A DNA stretch of 64,000 nucleotides from Taiwanofungus camphoratus. Its lineage: Eukaryota; Basidiomycota; Agaricomycetes; Polyporales; Taiwanofungaceae. Location of the stretch: contig CP021232.1 of assembly GCA_003999685.1 (NCBI GenBank), positions 1,178,001 to 1,242,000 of the forward strand, given 5' to 3'. Shown piece by piece: positions 48,234 through 57,732 of the stretch. How positions within the stretch are numbered: the stretch's first letter is position 1; each line of letters begins with the position of its first letter. Position numbers and translations under genes: made by a program. The notes below the pieces were generated by a model. It did no database searches. It was not told the DNA's origin and saw nothing but the letters and a program-made list of their open reading frames with translations.

Positions 48234-50030
48234 ATGATGTCGATCTCGGCTGCTGAACCGTCGCATCCGGTGGTTTTCAGCACACAGAGTCCATACCCTC
48301 TTCCTTCGCAAAAGTTTATGATACCTGCTTCATGGAGGCGTTATCAGCTTTCGCAACTCGTAAACAAAGCCCTGTCTTTGCCAAAACCTGTGCCATTTGA
48401 TTTTCTGGTCCGGGGCGAAATTCTTCGAGGGACTTTGGGAGAATGGTGTTCAGAAAAGGGTGTGGGCGAGGTGTGTATAAGAGGGCTGGCATGGCATAGT
48501 AGAGTAAGGTATCTAATTGCCTTTTTATTGTCATATAGGAGGAGACTCTTGAAATTGAATACTTCGAGTCTGTGATGCCGCCGCAGAAGATGACCACTTT
48601 GTCTCACGAAGACTGGGTTTCGTCCATATCGTGCCAAATTGCAGGGTAAGTCTTGGTTTACCATTGATGATGAGACGGGAACTGTCCGTTGTAGTCTACC
48701 ATGCGATTTCATCAACGAATCACTGCAACCGTACATTCTTAGCACGAATGCCATGCACCCCGTGGTCTGCTCGCCCATAAGCAGGATCTATAAAATTCTA
48801 CGAAAGCATCATTTACTTTGTTCAGATATAGCCCATCTCTAGTACAGGGTCTATCCTGCGTTGAACAGCGCCCAACGCTGATAGGTGCACTTCCTAAATG
48901 GATATGCTTACCTTTCGTCGCAGATATTTCCTCACGGCCTCCTACGACGGACACATCCGCGCCTTCGACTACTCACAAAAGCTGCTCCATACCACTGCAG
49001 CACACACTACCCCCATCACCTCCATCTGTATTGTACCCAGTCCCTCCACCCCCGACGCCCATCTCATTGCAAGTGCCTCGCACGACCTCTCAGCGCGACT
49101 GACAAAATTGACCCTTCCTTCTACTTCCGACGCCTCAAGCCAGCTCCAGACCCACACTGTCGCCTCCCTACACCTACACACGGCCCCTCTCTCTTCCGTG
49201 TCGGCCAGTCGTTCAGGATCACATATTCTTACATCGTCGTGGGACGGTCTCATCGGCCTCTGGGACACTACCGTCCCTGAGACAGACGAAATCCCACTGG
49301 AAGACATCACGCAGATAGGCGGAGACCGCAAGAAGCGCCGCAAGGTTGACGGGGGCGAGGACGTCCAGCGGCCGCGACGAAAGGCACCGCAAGCGGTGCT
49401 TAAAAGCCACACTGCGCGTGCGTCGAAAGTCGCTTTCGGTAGAGAACCCACAAGCGAGAAGGCCTACAGCTGTGGTTTCGACTCGACCGTCCGCACGTGG
49501 GATGTCGAGAACGGAGTGTGCACGAATACAATTGTATGGTCTACTACTTTTGCTCCTTTATGCACCCTCTGAGCTTTGTCGTGTAGACTGCGTCATCAAA
49601 ACCCTTCCTTGATCTTGCTCTGACACGCTCGGGAAACAGCGCGCTCGTGGCCTCCACGGATCGCACTGTTTCGCAATACGACCTGCGCGCGTCCACGTCT
49701 TCAGTGTCCACACCATCTACGGCGACCCTTCAGCACTCTAGCACACCCTCCTCTATCGCAGTACCGCCACCTCCGTCATCAGGATCTTCAGCCTCTCCAT
49801 CCAGCTCGTTGGAGCACCAGTTGATAACGGGCGCATACGACGGCGTTGTGCGGCTGTGGGACCTGCGTAGTACTCGGAGTGCCGTGACCAGCTTCAAAGT
49901 GTGGGAAGGGAAAGACACAGGCAAGAAAATCTTAAGCGTCGATTGGGCCCAGGGTGTCGTCGGCATCGGCGGGGAAGGGGGCGTTGAGGTCTGGCGAGTA
50001 GGTCAGGGCGAGCGCGCCTTCCCCACTTGA
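48234..50030 (+). CDS. YTM1: Ribosome biogenesis protein Ytm1/WDR12
   Basis: Nucleolar member of the Nop7-Erb1-Ytm1 (PeBoW) complex for 60S assembly; its N-terminal NLE domain is pulled by the AAA ATPase Rea1. The start ATG is at 48234 (or the adjacent one at 48237). NLE domain: HPVVFSTQSPYPLPSQKFMI, PVPFDFLVRGEILRGTLGEW, then EETLEIEYFESVMPPQ. The beta-propeller has WD repeats YFLTASYDGHIRAFDYS, HILTSSWDGLIGLWDT, AYSCGFDSTVRTWDVENG, VASTDRTVSQYDLR and ITGAYDGVVRLWDLRST. KKRRKV is a likely nuclear signal. Four exons. The intron at 48646-48923 is 278 nt, long for this genome. Stop at 50028-50030. Confidence 0.93.
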
Positions 50031-50355
50031 AACGATTCGCGGAATGTAGGCTTCAGTCCGCAAAGTAGTCCACATATTATTCATTTGGGCAAATTACTGT
50101 GATGAAGTCGAACACCGATGTACGCAAGGTAGAGGTAGAAGGTTACAATCTTGCAGTCGAAGAATAAGAAATAGTATCCGGGAAGAGTCCCTATCTATGG
50201 TGCTACGCAGGCTTGCTACCGACGCTCGGCCAGCCATATCCAGGAATTTGCCAGGTGCACATACAAACGACGATAGCCAGCGAATAGAATATGGTACATG
50301 GCTACATGCTTTGGTATTTTGCGACTTCTCTCCACATTTATGGCGTCCTATAGGT
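50031..50355. other. Convergent 3' flanks of YTM1 and the hexokinase gene
   Basis: Two genes end here face to face. Nothing else recognised. Confidence 0.5.
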
Positions 50356-53285
50356 TTACAAGTTGGGGTACACGTTTGCATCCTTCCTCGCCTTCGTCAT
50401 GGCTGGGAAGAGAAGTATAAGTATGGCCATAAATATAATCAAATTAGAAGACGAACCTGCAACTATGGCGCTGCCAATTCCACTTCCATCCTCAGCGTGG
50501 TATGTAACAACATTACTACATATTGCAAAGCCATCAGCCGATTACAAAAACCATCAGGAGGCTCGACATGAACTCACCGTCCCTTCTCGCCAAATATATC
50601 CTGCAAGCCTTCGTGTATCTTTTCCGCAAAACCGGGGTATTTCTAGCAATTGAATCAGCTACCAGAGGACAAAGGATGCTCCGGACCGTCACCCACATTA
50701 TACAAAGATCCGTCTGCGCCTACTGCGCATCCTTCCTCTAGATATCCCATCTTACTGACAATTGCAGCGATCCCACATGCGCTGAGCCGTGCAGCCCGCC
50801 GTCCAACGAGCTTTGCCAGTGCACGGAAAAATTGACGCTCCGCGAGCGTCGTCTCCACAGCGAAGAAGTGCGTGAAGATTCCAATGATCATCAACAGCTC
50901 GTCCGTCGGATCACTAATATCCGTGATCAACAGTGGAATTGTTGCCAGTATCGAACGGGGCGTCAGAAGACACGATTGGGAATTAAAGGGTAGACCTACC
51001 TCTCCATAAGTGACAGGAACGCTGTATCGAAGGAGTACGGGATTTCCAGCTTGTACGTGTTCTGGCCCAGGAAGAGCACGCCCTCGTCGATCAACTCGCA
51101 AATGATCAGTCTCAGAATTTCACCGAGGTATCGCCCCGAGATCAATTTCTACGTACCAACCGTGAACGTCGGTCTTATGCAGATATCAAGAATTGAGAGG
51201 ACGCACCTCGAACGCCTGCTCGCCTGGCTTATTTGACTGCTCGTCGATAGTAGCGTCGTATTTCGTTCTCGGGAGATTCTCATGTTCAAATGAGTCAAAT
51301 GCGCCCTATTATTATCGTCCTCGTGAATCACTACGGCCGCCTCGCATGTCCCACGGTAATTCTGAAAGAAACATGACTGACCCACTCGCAGTTGATCGCC
51401 ATCTCTGCATGAGCGTCAATGCCCAGATGCTTGATCTTCGGGATGTCGCCGACTCGTTCCATGTATGCTGCATTGCAGCCCGTGCCGAATATGCATGCGA
51501 TGCGCGTCTTTGGGTTGACGTAGTGCGAGGCGATGAGCGTGCCCGTCGTGTCGCATGTCAAGGCGACGATTTCGGCAGGTACAGACTAACTCAACACGTG
51601 AGGACTGGATTCGCCCATACCCATACCTCTGAATTCCTCTGAAGGCTCACTTACAAATTTCGCGAGACTCTTGCGGAACATGGCGACGACGTCATACCCT
51701 TCTGTATTTGGCGAGCCGAAGCCTTTCGTCCACCGGATTAGCTCGCCGTGGTCGATCCGGTCTTGCCTGGTACATACACGTATCTTCAGCAATCTCGCAC
51801 GAACGAAATGGGAACATGCTTACAAGCAGGGATATGAGAACTGAGCAAATCGTCAAGTCACTTCACCATCATTCCGCAGACAATAGAGCAGAATTACGCA
51901 CCGTGAATCCGAGCGGGAGGACGTGCTCTTTTTCAATTATGCCGCCCTCGATGTGCGTGTCGATGAACGCCTTAAGGCACTCCGCGCAGAAATCGAATAG
52001 CCGCTGCCCATCCTCTTGCTTCTGCTCCTCCGATAACCGGTACTTTGACTGTGTGATCTCAAACTTGCCTTCTCCTTGGAGGGTCACAAGACACACGCGC
52101 AGGTTCGTGCCACCTGAGTAAGAAATTCAATATCGGTGGTAATTTGAACAACGGAAGTGAAAATAGCAAGCGAAACAGACGAGCGTACAAAAGTGAGGTT
52201 TGACAAAGTTAACCATCAACGATAGGAGCATGTCCTCGAATGACGACAGAGGAAAATGTTAAACTGCACGCACGATCACCATCTGCGATCACAAGAGCAG
52301 GCTTACAGTAGAAAATATTTTGTAAAGTGCAAACAGGATCAGGTCTGCCGCTCATGATGGATCACTGTGAATTCGCAGCAGCTGTCAATCAGAGGACATA
52401 CTGCCTGTTAACACTGTAAAGTCTGATCTTGTCGCCGAGAGCTTCCACTTAACCCAAGGCACTCATGAACAACAGGCTATTGAGAGCGAACTTCAGCAAA
52501 ACACTTGTGATCTCGCACTAGTATATACGACACAAGTGCAATGGGATACTCAACCGAATTTAGAATAAATCCATTGGATATGGGTACCTGTCATTCATGA
52601 GCGCCAGACCATCTATCACGGGTCTTCAAGCGTTGCGTCGAACATAACCGTCGAACATAACAACGATTAAAGCTAAGGCTGATACGGTATACGGCCATCG
52701 TCGAGCCGACATCCCCGCGTTATGTCCGGCCAATCGACGACTGTCTCGCGCAGTAGAACCCACCAACAGGAGATACGTGAAGGACAGCTGTAGGGACACT
52801 TACCAAGGTCGATAGCAAGGAAGTTGCCGGTTTCCTTGCCTGTTGGCCAGCCGAAGACATACGTTGGGATCATGGGCTGGGTCGCGCGAGTCAATATGAC
52901 AGATAGGCATCACAGTTTCTTGCATAGGTTAAGTAAAGCACGCACCACTACCTGTCCGTCCTTCGCGAGACCTGTCTCGAGAGACTCCTTAAACGCTTCA
53001 ACTATCATCCGCATCCGTTGCGGGGTCAAGGTGAACCTTCGTGTGCGTCAGTAGCGATTATCCTGTATGTACAAAGCCAATACACGTACAAGCTCTCGTA
53101 TTTGCGGAGGTGGTCCGCCATCGTCCTATATGGATTCACATTGTACACAGGTCAGGTTTGCACACGAACAGGACGTACTTCTTAGTAGCATGAGGGAGGT
53201 CTTCCACCTCGCTGGACCTGGTGTGAAAGGCGAGCGTCTGGCCCGTTGGGAGGGTGACACTTCCGCTTCCGCGACGAGAGGCCAT
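50356..53285 (-). CDS. Hexokinase with altered active-site Asn (atypical candidate)
   Basis: ATP-dependent hexose kinase of glycolysis and possibly sugar sensing. The start MASRRGSGSVTLPTGQTLA at 53285 is joined by a GTACGT...ATAG intron to MADHLRKYES, then FTLTPQRMRMIVEAFKESLE, GWPTGKETGNFLAIDLG, GTNLRVCLVTLQGEGKFEI, LPLGFTFSYPC, WTKGFGSPNTEGYDVVAMF, IFGTGCNAAYMERVG, INCEWGAFDSFEH, HAEDGSGIGSAIVA. The stop follows DANVYPNL (50356). Phosphate-binding DLGGTN, the Thr-Lys of WTKGF and the Glu of NCEW are present. The normally invariant Asn-Asp-Thr reads Cys-Asp-Thr (VALTCDTTGTLIA): Asp is kept, the sugar-contacting Asn is Cys. The intron inside DLG|G (52803-52114) is 690 nt. Confidence 0.92.
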
Positions 53286-53546
53286 GATGAAGAATGGTGG
53301 GCTGGAGATGGGGGTGAAGGAAGAGAGGGTTGAAGCACTAGAGCGAACGAGCCTGAGCCCAGTGGGCAGCCGCAATGACGTGCCTTATCTGGCGCGACTT
53401 ACAATCGATCACTATCCGTTCTAATAGCGGCTAATCAGTTCCGCGTAACGTCTTTATTCATTTAGAACTCCGACTCTATTCGAAGTGATAGCGTTGAAGA
53501 CCACGACTAGAATTGAGAAAACGTTCTCTCGAGCACTCGAGCATCC
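53286..53546. promoter_or_regulatory. Divergent promoter between the hexokinase and uL14m genes
   Basis: The start codons lie 261 bp apart and face away from each other, so both promoters share this segment. No motif stands out. Confidence 0.45.
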
Positions 53547-54059
53547 ATGATTGGCCTCAAGGGCACTCTCAATGTCCGACTCTTCTTACTCTTCCTTTCT
53601 TCATCACCGCTGACGGCGTTCTCTCTCTCAGGTCATAGATAATTCCGGGGCCTTGCTTGTAGAATGCGTCAATGTCCTCAAGCAAAAGGTGAACAACGGC
53701 TGGGGCAGCGTCGGTGACGAGATAGTCTGTGTGGTCAAGCGTGCCCGTCCCATTTCCGCCGCACAGAGCGGCTCGAATGCGATCAAGGTCCGCAGGGGAG
53801 ATGTTCGCCGGGCCGTCATCGTGCGTACCAAGAAGACCGTACGAAGGCCAGATGGGCGGTTCATCCGATTCGACGACAACGCAGCGGTGCTGCTCAATAA
53901 CAAGCGTGAGATGTTGGGTACACGGATAGGTGGTGTCGTCAGTGCAGATTTGCGCATGAAGGGGTGGGGTAAGATTGTCAGCTTAGCCCCAAAGGTGCGT
54001 TCCAGATGTTTGTCGCTTAGAATGTTTACATTGCTGATCGTGTTCCACAGGTTGTGTGA
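53547..54059 (+). CDS. MRPL38: Mitochondrial large-subunit ribosomal protein uL14m
   Basis: Bacterial-type L14 of the mitoribosome 54S subunit (yeast Mrpl38). Exon 1 is MIGLKGTLN from 53547. An intron GTCCGA...CTCAG leads to [20 protein letters not shown], then [74 protein letters not shown] and IVSLAPK. A second intron leads to the final VV and TGA at 54057-54059. The ~130-residue length matches L14. It is a mitochondrial rather than cytosolic (uL14/RPL23) type by its GTRIFGPV-like end, here GTRIGGVV. Confidence 0.9.
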
Positions 54060-54652
54060 TATTTCACTTAATGCATCAGGGCTTTTCGCCATGATCATCA
54101 TTAGATTAACATTCTATTCGCTCTTATTAAGATTCGTGTATCATGGTTCCACTGCGGTCTCGCCTGCTTTCTATATTCCTCATCGCATGTGTGCTGGTGG
54201 CATGTCTCATCACCCTATCTTGAGCCCCTGAGCTGCATGATCATGCCTGTTCTACAGCCGAAGCGATCGGTGCACTCGGACCAATAGCTACATGTTATTG
54301 GCTATATCGTGCTATAGCAAGAGACGGCGGTTGGACACCAGCCAGCATCAACAACCTCAACCCTGATACGACCCATGGAACTTCTCATCATATTCGATTT
54401 CCGCCGGTGAGTCTAGAGTCGCCAGTACAAAATGCCTCGCTAAAGCGAACAACATGAGTATCAGAGCCAGAGCTTCACGAAGTCAACTATAGCCACTGCT
54501 TTACTAGCACGTCTTTACAGAGCAAGAACAGAGAAAGAAAACAGAATTCGAACATTTGCTTACGGGCCAACAAGATGTCTGACTACTTTGACTCTGGTAG
54601 GACCTCCCCATCAGATCAAATACCCCACTGGAACATCCTCCAGAAGCTGCCT
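54060..54652. other. Convergent 3' flanks of uL14m and nucleotidyltransferase-fold gene A
   Basis: No exon or repeat recognised. Confidence 0.5.
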
Positions 54653-55429
54653 TTATATTTGCACGGCGTAATCTTCCCAGAGGGGCCCCGACTGGAATCC
54701 GAGATCTTCCCAGAAGGGCACCGAGTCCGGGAACTCGTCGACATAATCGTACACCCGCTGCTGACTCGCACTCACAAATTCGTGAGGAAGCCATGTTAAA
54801 CTATTGCTCGTAACATGGGTGCCCCTGCTCACTGCCATCGCCAGCAGTTCCCCAATGTCTTCCACGTCAATGTGCTGCTTATCCTGCATATCCTGCCGGT
54901 ATGACCCGCGGTGGTCCGTCCAGCCGCGTAACTTCAGCAGGAGCAACGGGAGAAGCGGCATCACGGGTATCCTGCTTATGTAATTAATGTGCCGTGTGGA
55001 CACATGCGGGATATCGAGCAGCCCTGGGACGAGGATATCCACCTTACACCTGCGCCGTGCGTGACGCAGGCCTGGGGAAGGAAGGCGGTACCAGAGTACC
55101 TTGTAGTCGGCAAGTGGTCTGCGTGAAGGTACAAGGTAGAAGGAACGATCATTGACTGTGAGAAGCTGCTTAAGCCACTCCTGACTATAACCATCGGTGA
55201 ATACGACAAGGTCCAGGTCCTGTGGGCAGGGATGATCGTCAAGCCTCAGTCCTCCCGTTCGTCATGGCTACATGAAAGGAGGCTTGCTCACGTTGGGGCA
55301 TCGCGTAGTACCATAGAGCGCGCATGCGGCACTCCCGAAGAGACAGCATCTGAGGCCATAGGAAGTGAAGATGGTTACTGCTTTAACTGCAATTTCGCAA
55401 ATCTCCTCGAAGGTGGGTGGGCTTGACAT
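54653..55429 (-). CDS. Nucleotidyltransferase-fold protein, paralog A, function unknown
   Basis: The ATG at 55429 begins MSSPPTFEEICEIAVKAVTI. It continues FTSYGLRCCLFGSAACALYG then TTRCPN; an intron GTGAGC...CACAG; then DLDLVVFTDGYSQEWLKQLL. The h-G-S, thirteen residues, D-x-D pattern, with a later acidic residue in CKVDILVPG, is the active-site layout of the nucleotidyltransferase fold. Further on are PVMPLLPLLLLKLRGWTDHR, DKQHIDVEDIGELLAMAVSR and DEFPDSVPFWEDLG, stop at 54653. About 235 residues. Paralog B (57732-56865) shares length, blocks and intron position. I do not recognise a described function; tRNA, small-molecule or antitoxin-like transferases share the fold. Confidence 0.7.
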
Positions 55430-55772
55430 TGTACAGGGGGTGGTATGAAGTCAACCTGAGCTGCTGCGGATGTCTGACTGCAGGTCGATGGTCTGCCCAA
55501 CGGTAAAAGCCGATAATGCAGATGCTGCAATCGTGTGCGTAGCCTGAATTCAGAGAATGGGGATCCGTTTACATCGCGACCTGTCAGAAGTTGTTTTCGA
55601 TGAATATCTTTCCTCGAAGTTTGGCCCAACTCCGAACGTTGAACGTTGAACGTTAATAGAAAATATTCAAATGATGCCTACTTTTGCTGCAGCGCTACTA
55701 CCAAAACGACCACATTCGTACTGCTTTCACACTCAGTTGCCTAATGTGGATGACTTGGTGGCTGATGGCGTA
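55430..55772. promoter_or_regulatory. Upstream region of nucleotidyltransferase-fold gene A
   Basis: Contains a tandem triplet of GAACGTT-type units near 55635-55653. The promoter of gene A lies here, between its start and the hAT-like insertion. Confidence 0.4.
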
Positions 55773-55780
55773 CACTGGAC

Positions 55781-56465
55781 TAGTGCTGCCGTGAGGTGAG
55801 GTGAAGGTCACCTTAAGGTGTCAGAGTTGCTACCTTCACTTACCTTAAGGTAGCCAAGGTGCACATTGAGGCAGAGCATAGGCCGATGCGGCTGAGACGA
55901 TCGCATACCATACATGGAAGGTGAATAACCCCAGAATGGCTTGTTGCCCCATCAGCTTTCCATATACAGTAGGTGTTATTTGCGTGAGGCGAATAACTTG
56001 TTGTAAAATCTTATTTGCAAATGAGTGTATCAACAAATAGTACAATGACATACAGTAGAGGCAGTACAGTAGAGTTCTAACATGACTAAAATCACTCTGC
56101 TCAGAAGCTCCAAGAGGTCCATCTGACAGATCAACCTTGAATGTTGATGCAGCTGCATTCTCTTTCATTTAATCTTGAATGAACGTAAGGCAGTCCTACC
56201 ACAAATTGAATTTAAGACTTTAGGAGCATACCCATCATTACTGGACCAAGACAGCTGCATCGTGTAACGGTCTTTGGCCTTCATTGCTTGAGAAAAAAAT
56301 GCGCTTTCATGCACATAACGTGACCGGTTCTCTCGCAACACAAGTCAGGTTGTTACCTTGAGTTACCTCAAGGTGACCTTGAGGTACCTTAAGGTAATCG
56401 GCATGCGTGCCGGTGCACCTCACCTCACCTTAAGGTCTGAGGTACCTCACCTCACGGCAGCACTA
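55781..56465. mobile_element. 685-bp hAT-like non-autonomous DNA transposon
   Basis: Both ends begin TAGTGCTGCCGTGAGGTGAG on opposite strands, a perfect inverted repeat of 22 bp. The 8-bp sequence CACTGGAC flanks both sides (55773-55780 and 56466-56473), the duplication length of hAT elements. The palindrome CCTTAAGG appears four times near the ends (55811, 55843, 56387, 56428), like subterminal transposase-binding repeats. The interior has no transposase. Confidence 0.88.
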
Positions 56466-56473
56466 CACTGGAC

Positions 56474-56864
56474 AGACTCTGAGGGTGAGTGGAGACTCAA
56501 TTAAAAGACTTCCGCCTCCGCGCTATCAGACCATCCGGATGTGGACCAAGCCTCTGTCGCAGGTCCAGCATTGCACCAGGCTTCCGAGATCTTTTGGGCC
56601 AAAAACATTCGGATTACCCCTAGCCTAGGGGTCTCAAAATTTCAAAGTTCATCCGGATGAGGGACGTCGCCTCCCCACCTATAATCGGGGGTCCTGTCAA
56701 CGTTCGCCATCTATCAAGGGCACCCGGTTCCGAACCGGAAATATAGATTACAAATCATACGGAAACTTGACTCTGGCGGATTTGTTTGTCTTTCGAGGTG
56801 CATTCAGAGATTCTTTGTTATACGTATAGCTCCGTCTTTGTGTAGGTAACCCATGTCTTCACAG
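56474..56864. other. Spacer with two short perfect palindromes
   Basis: ACCCCTAG-C-CTAGGGGT lies at about 56616-56632 and CCGGTT-CCG-AACCGG near 56724-56738. Otherwise nothing recognised. It is the 3' flank of paralog B. Confidence 0.5.
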
Positions 56865-57732
56865 TTACACACGATACGAACGCAGTCTGCTCAAAGCGAC
56901 CGGAGTCTGCCGTTCCCTTCCAAGAGCCGCAGCGCCACCAGATGTCAGGTAAAGAGAGGGCAGTGATGTCGTTTTCACAGATCTGTGCGTCTGGAAGCCT
57001 ATATCCTTCCAGCGAGGTGCCGAGTTCGGGAACCTTGTGATGTACTGATGTACACGGCGCTGCCCTGCATCAAGAAACAATAACCCCAGCCACGAGTGAT
57101 AGTTCTCAACTCGAGTTCCGCGGCGCGCTGCGATTATCAGAAGTGCATCAATGTCCCTAACGTCGACGTGCTGCTTTCTCTGCAGATCTAGCCGCCGCGC
57201 AATTTGGTGGTCCGTCCACGCCTGCAGCTTCAGCAACAGGAGGGGGAGGAACGGCATCACCGGGTGCCCCTTAATACTCCTGAGGCGCGCTGCAGGCACG
57301 TTTGGGATGTTGAGCACGCCCGGGAGGAGTATGTCGACCTTGCATGAGCGCTCTAACTCGAAACCTCTCGCGGACGGCAATCTGCACCAAAGGACTTTGT
57401 AGGTGGCGTACGGATTGCGCGAGGGAACGAGGTAGAAGGAGCCGTTGGCGGCGACAAGCAGCCGCTTCAGTTCCTCTTGTGGGTATCTCGAGTCGGAGGT
57501 GAGAACGACAAGATCGAGGTCCTGTCAGCATGTGAGTGTCCGTATCATTGATCAGCGATCTCGTCTCCCGCACTAGATTTGACTCTCGGCTCACGTTTGG
57601 GCATCTGTCGAGCCCGTATAACGCACACGCAGCGCCACCGACCAGGCAGCACCTAAGACTATGCTTGGCGAAAATGGCCACAGCTTTCTTCGCTATATAG
57701 TATATCTCATCAAGAGATGGAGGGCGCGACAT
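56865..57732 (-). CDS. Nucleotidyltransferase-fold protein, paralog B, function unknown
   Basis: The ATG at 57732 starts MSRPPSLDEIYYIAKKAVAI, then FAKHSLRCCLVGGAACALYG and LDRCPN. After an intron come DLDLVVLTSDSRYPQEELKR, NGSFYLVPSRNPYATYKVLW, SCKVDILLPGVLNIPNVPA, PVMPFLPLLLLKLQAWTDHQ and KQHVDVRDIDALLIIAARRG. G-G, thirteen residues, D-x-D plus the Asp of KVDILLP make a complete nucleotidyltransferase metal triad. The intron splits the motif exactly before D-x-D, as in paralog A. The C-terminus (after WKDIGFQT) is about 30 residues longer than in A and unlike it. About 265 residues. Confidence 0.72.
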
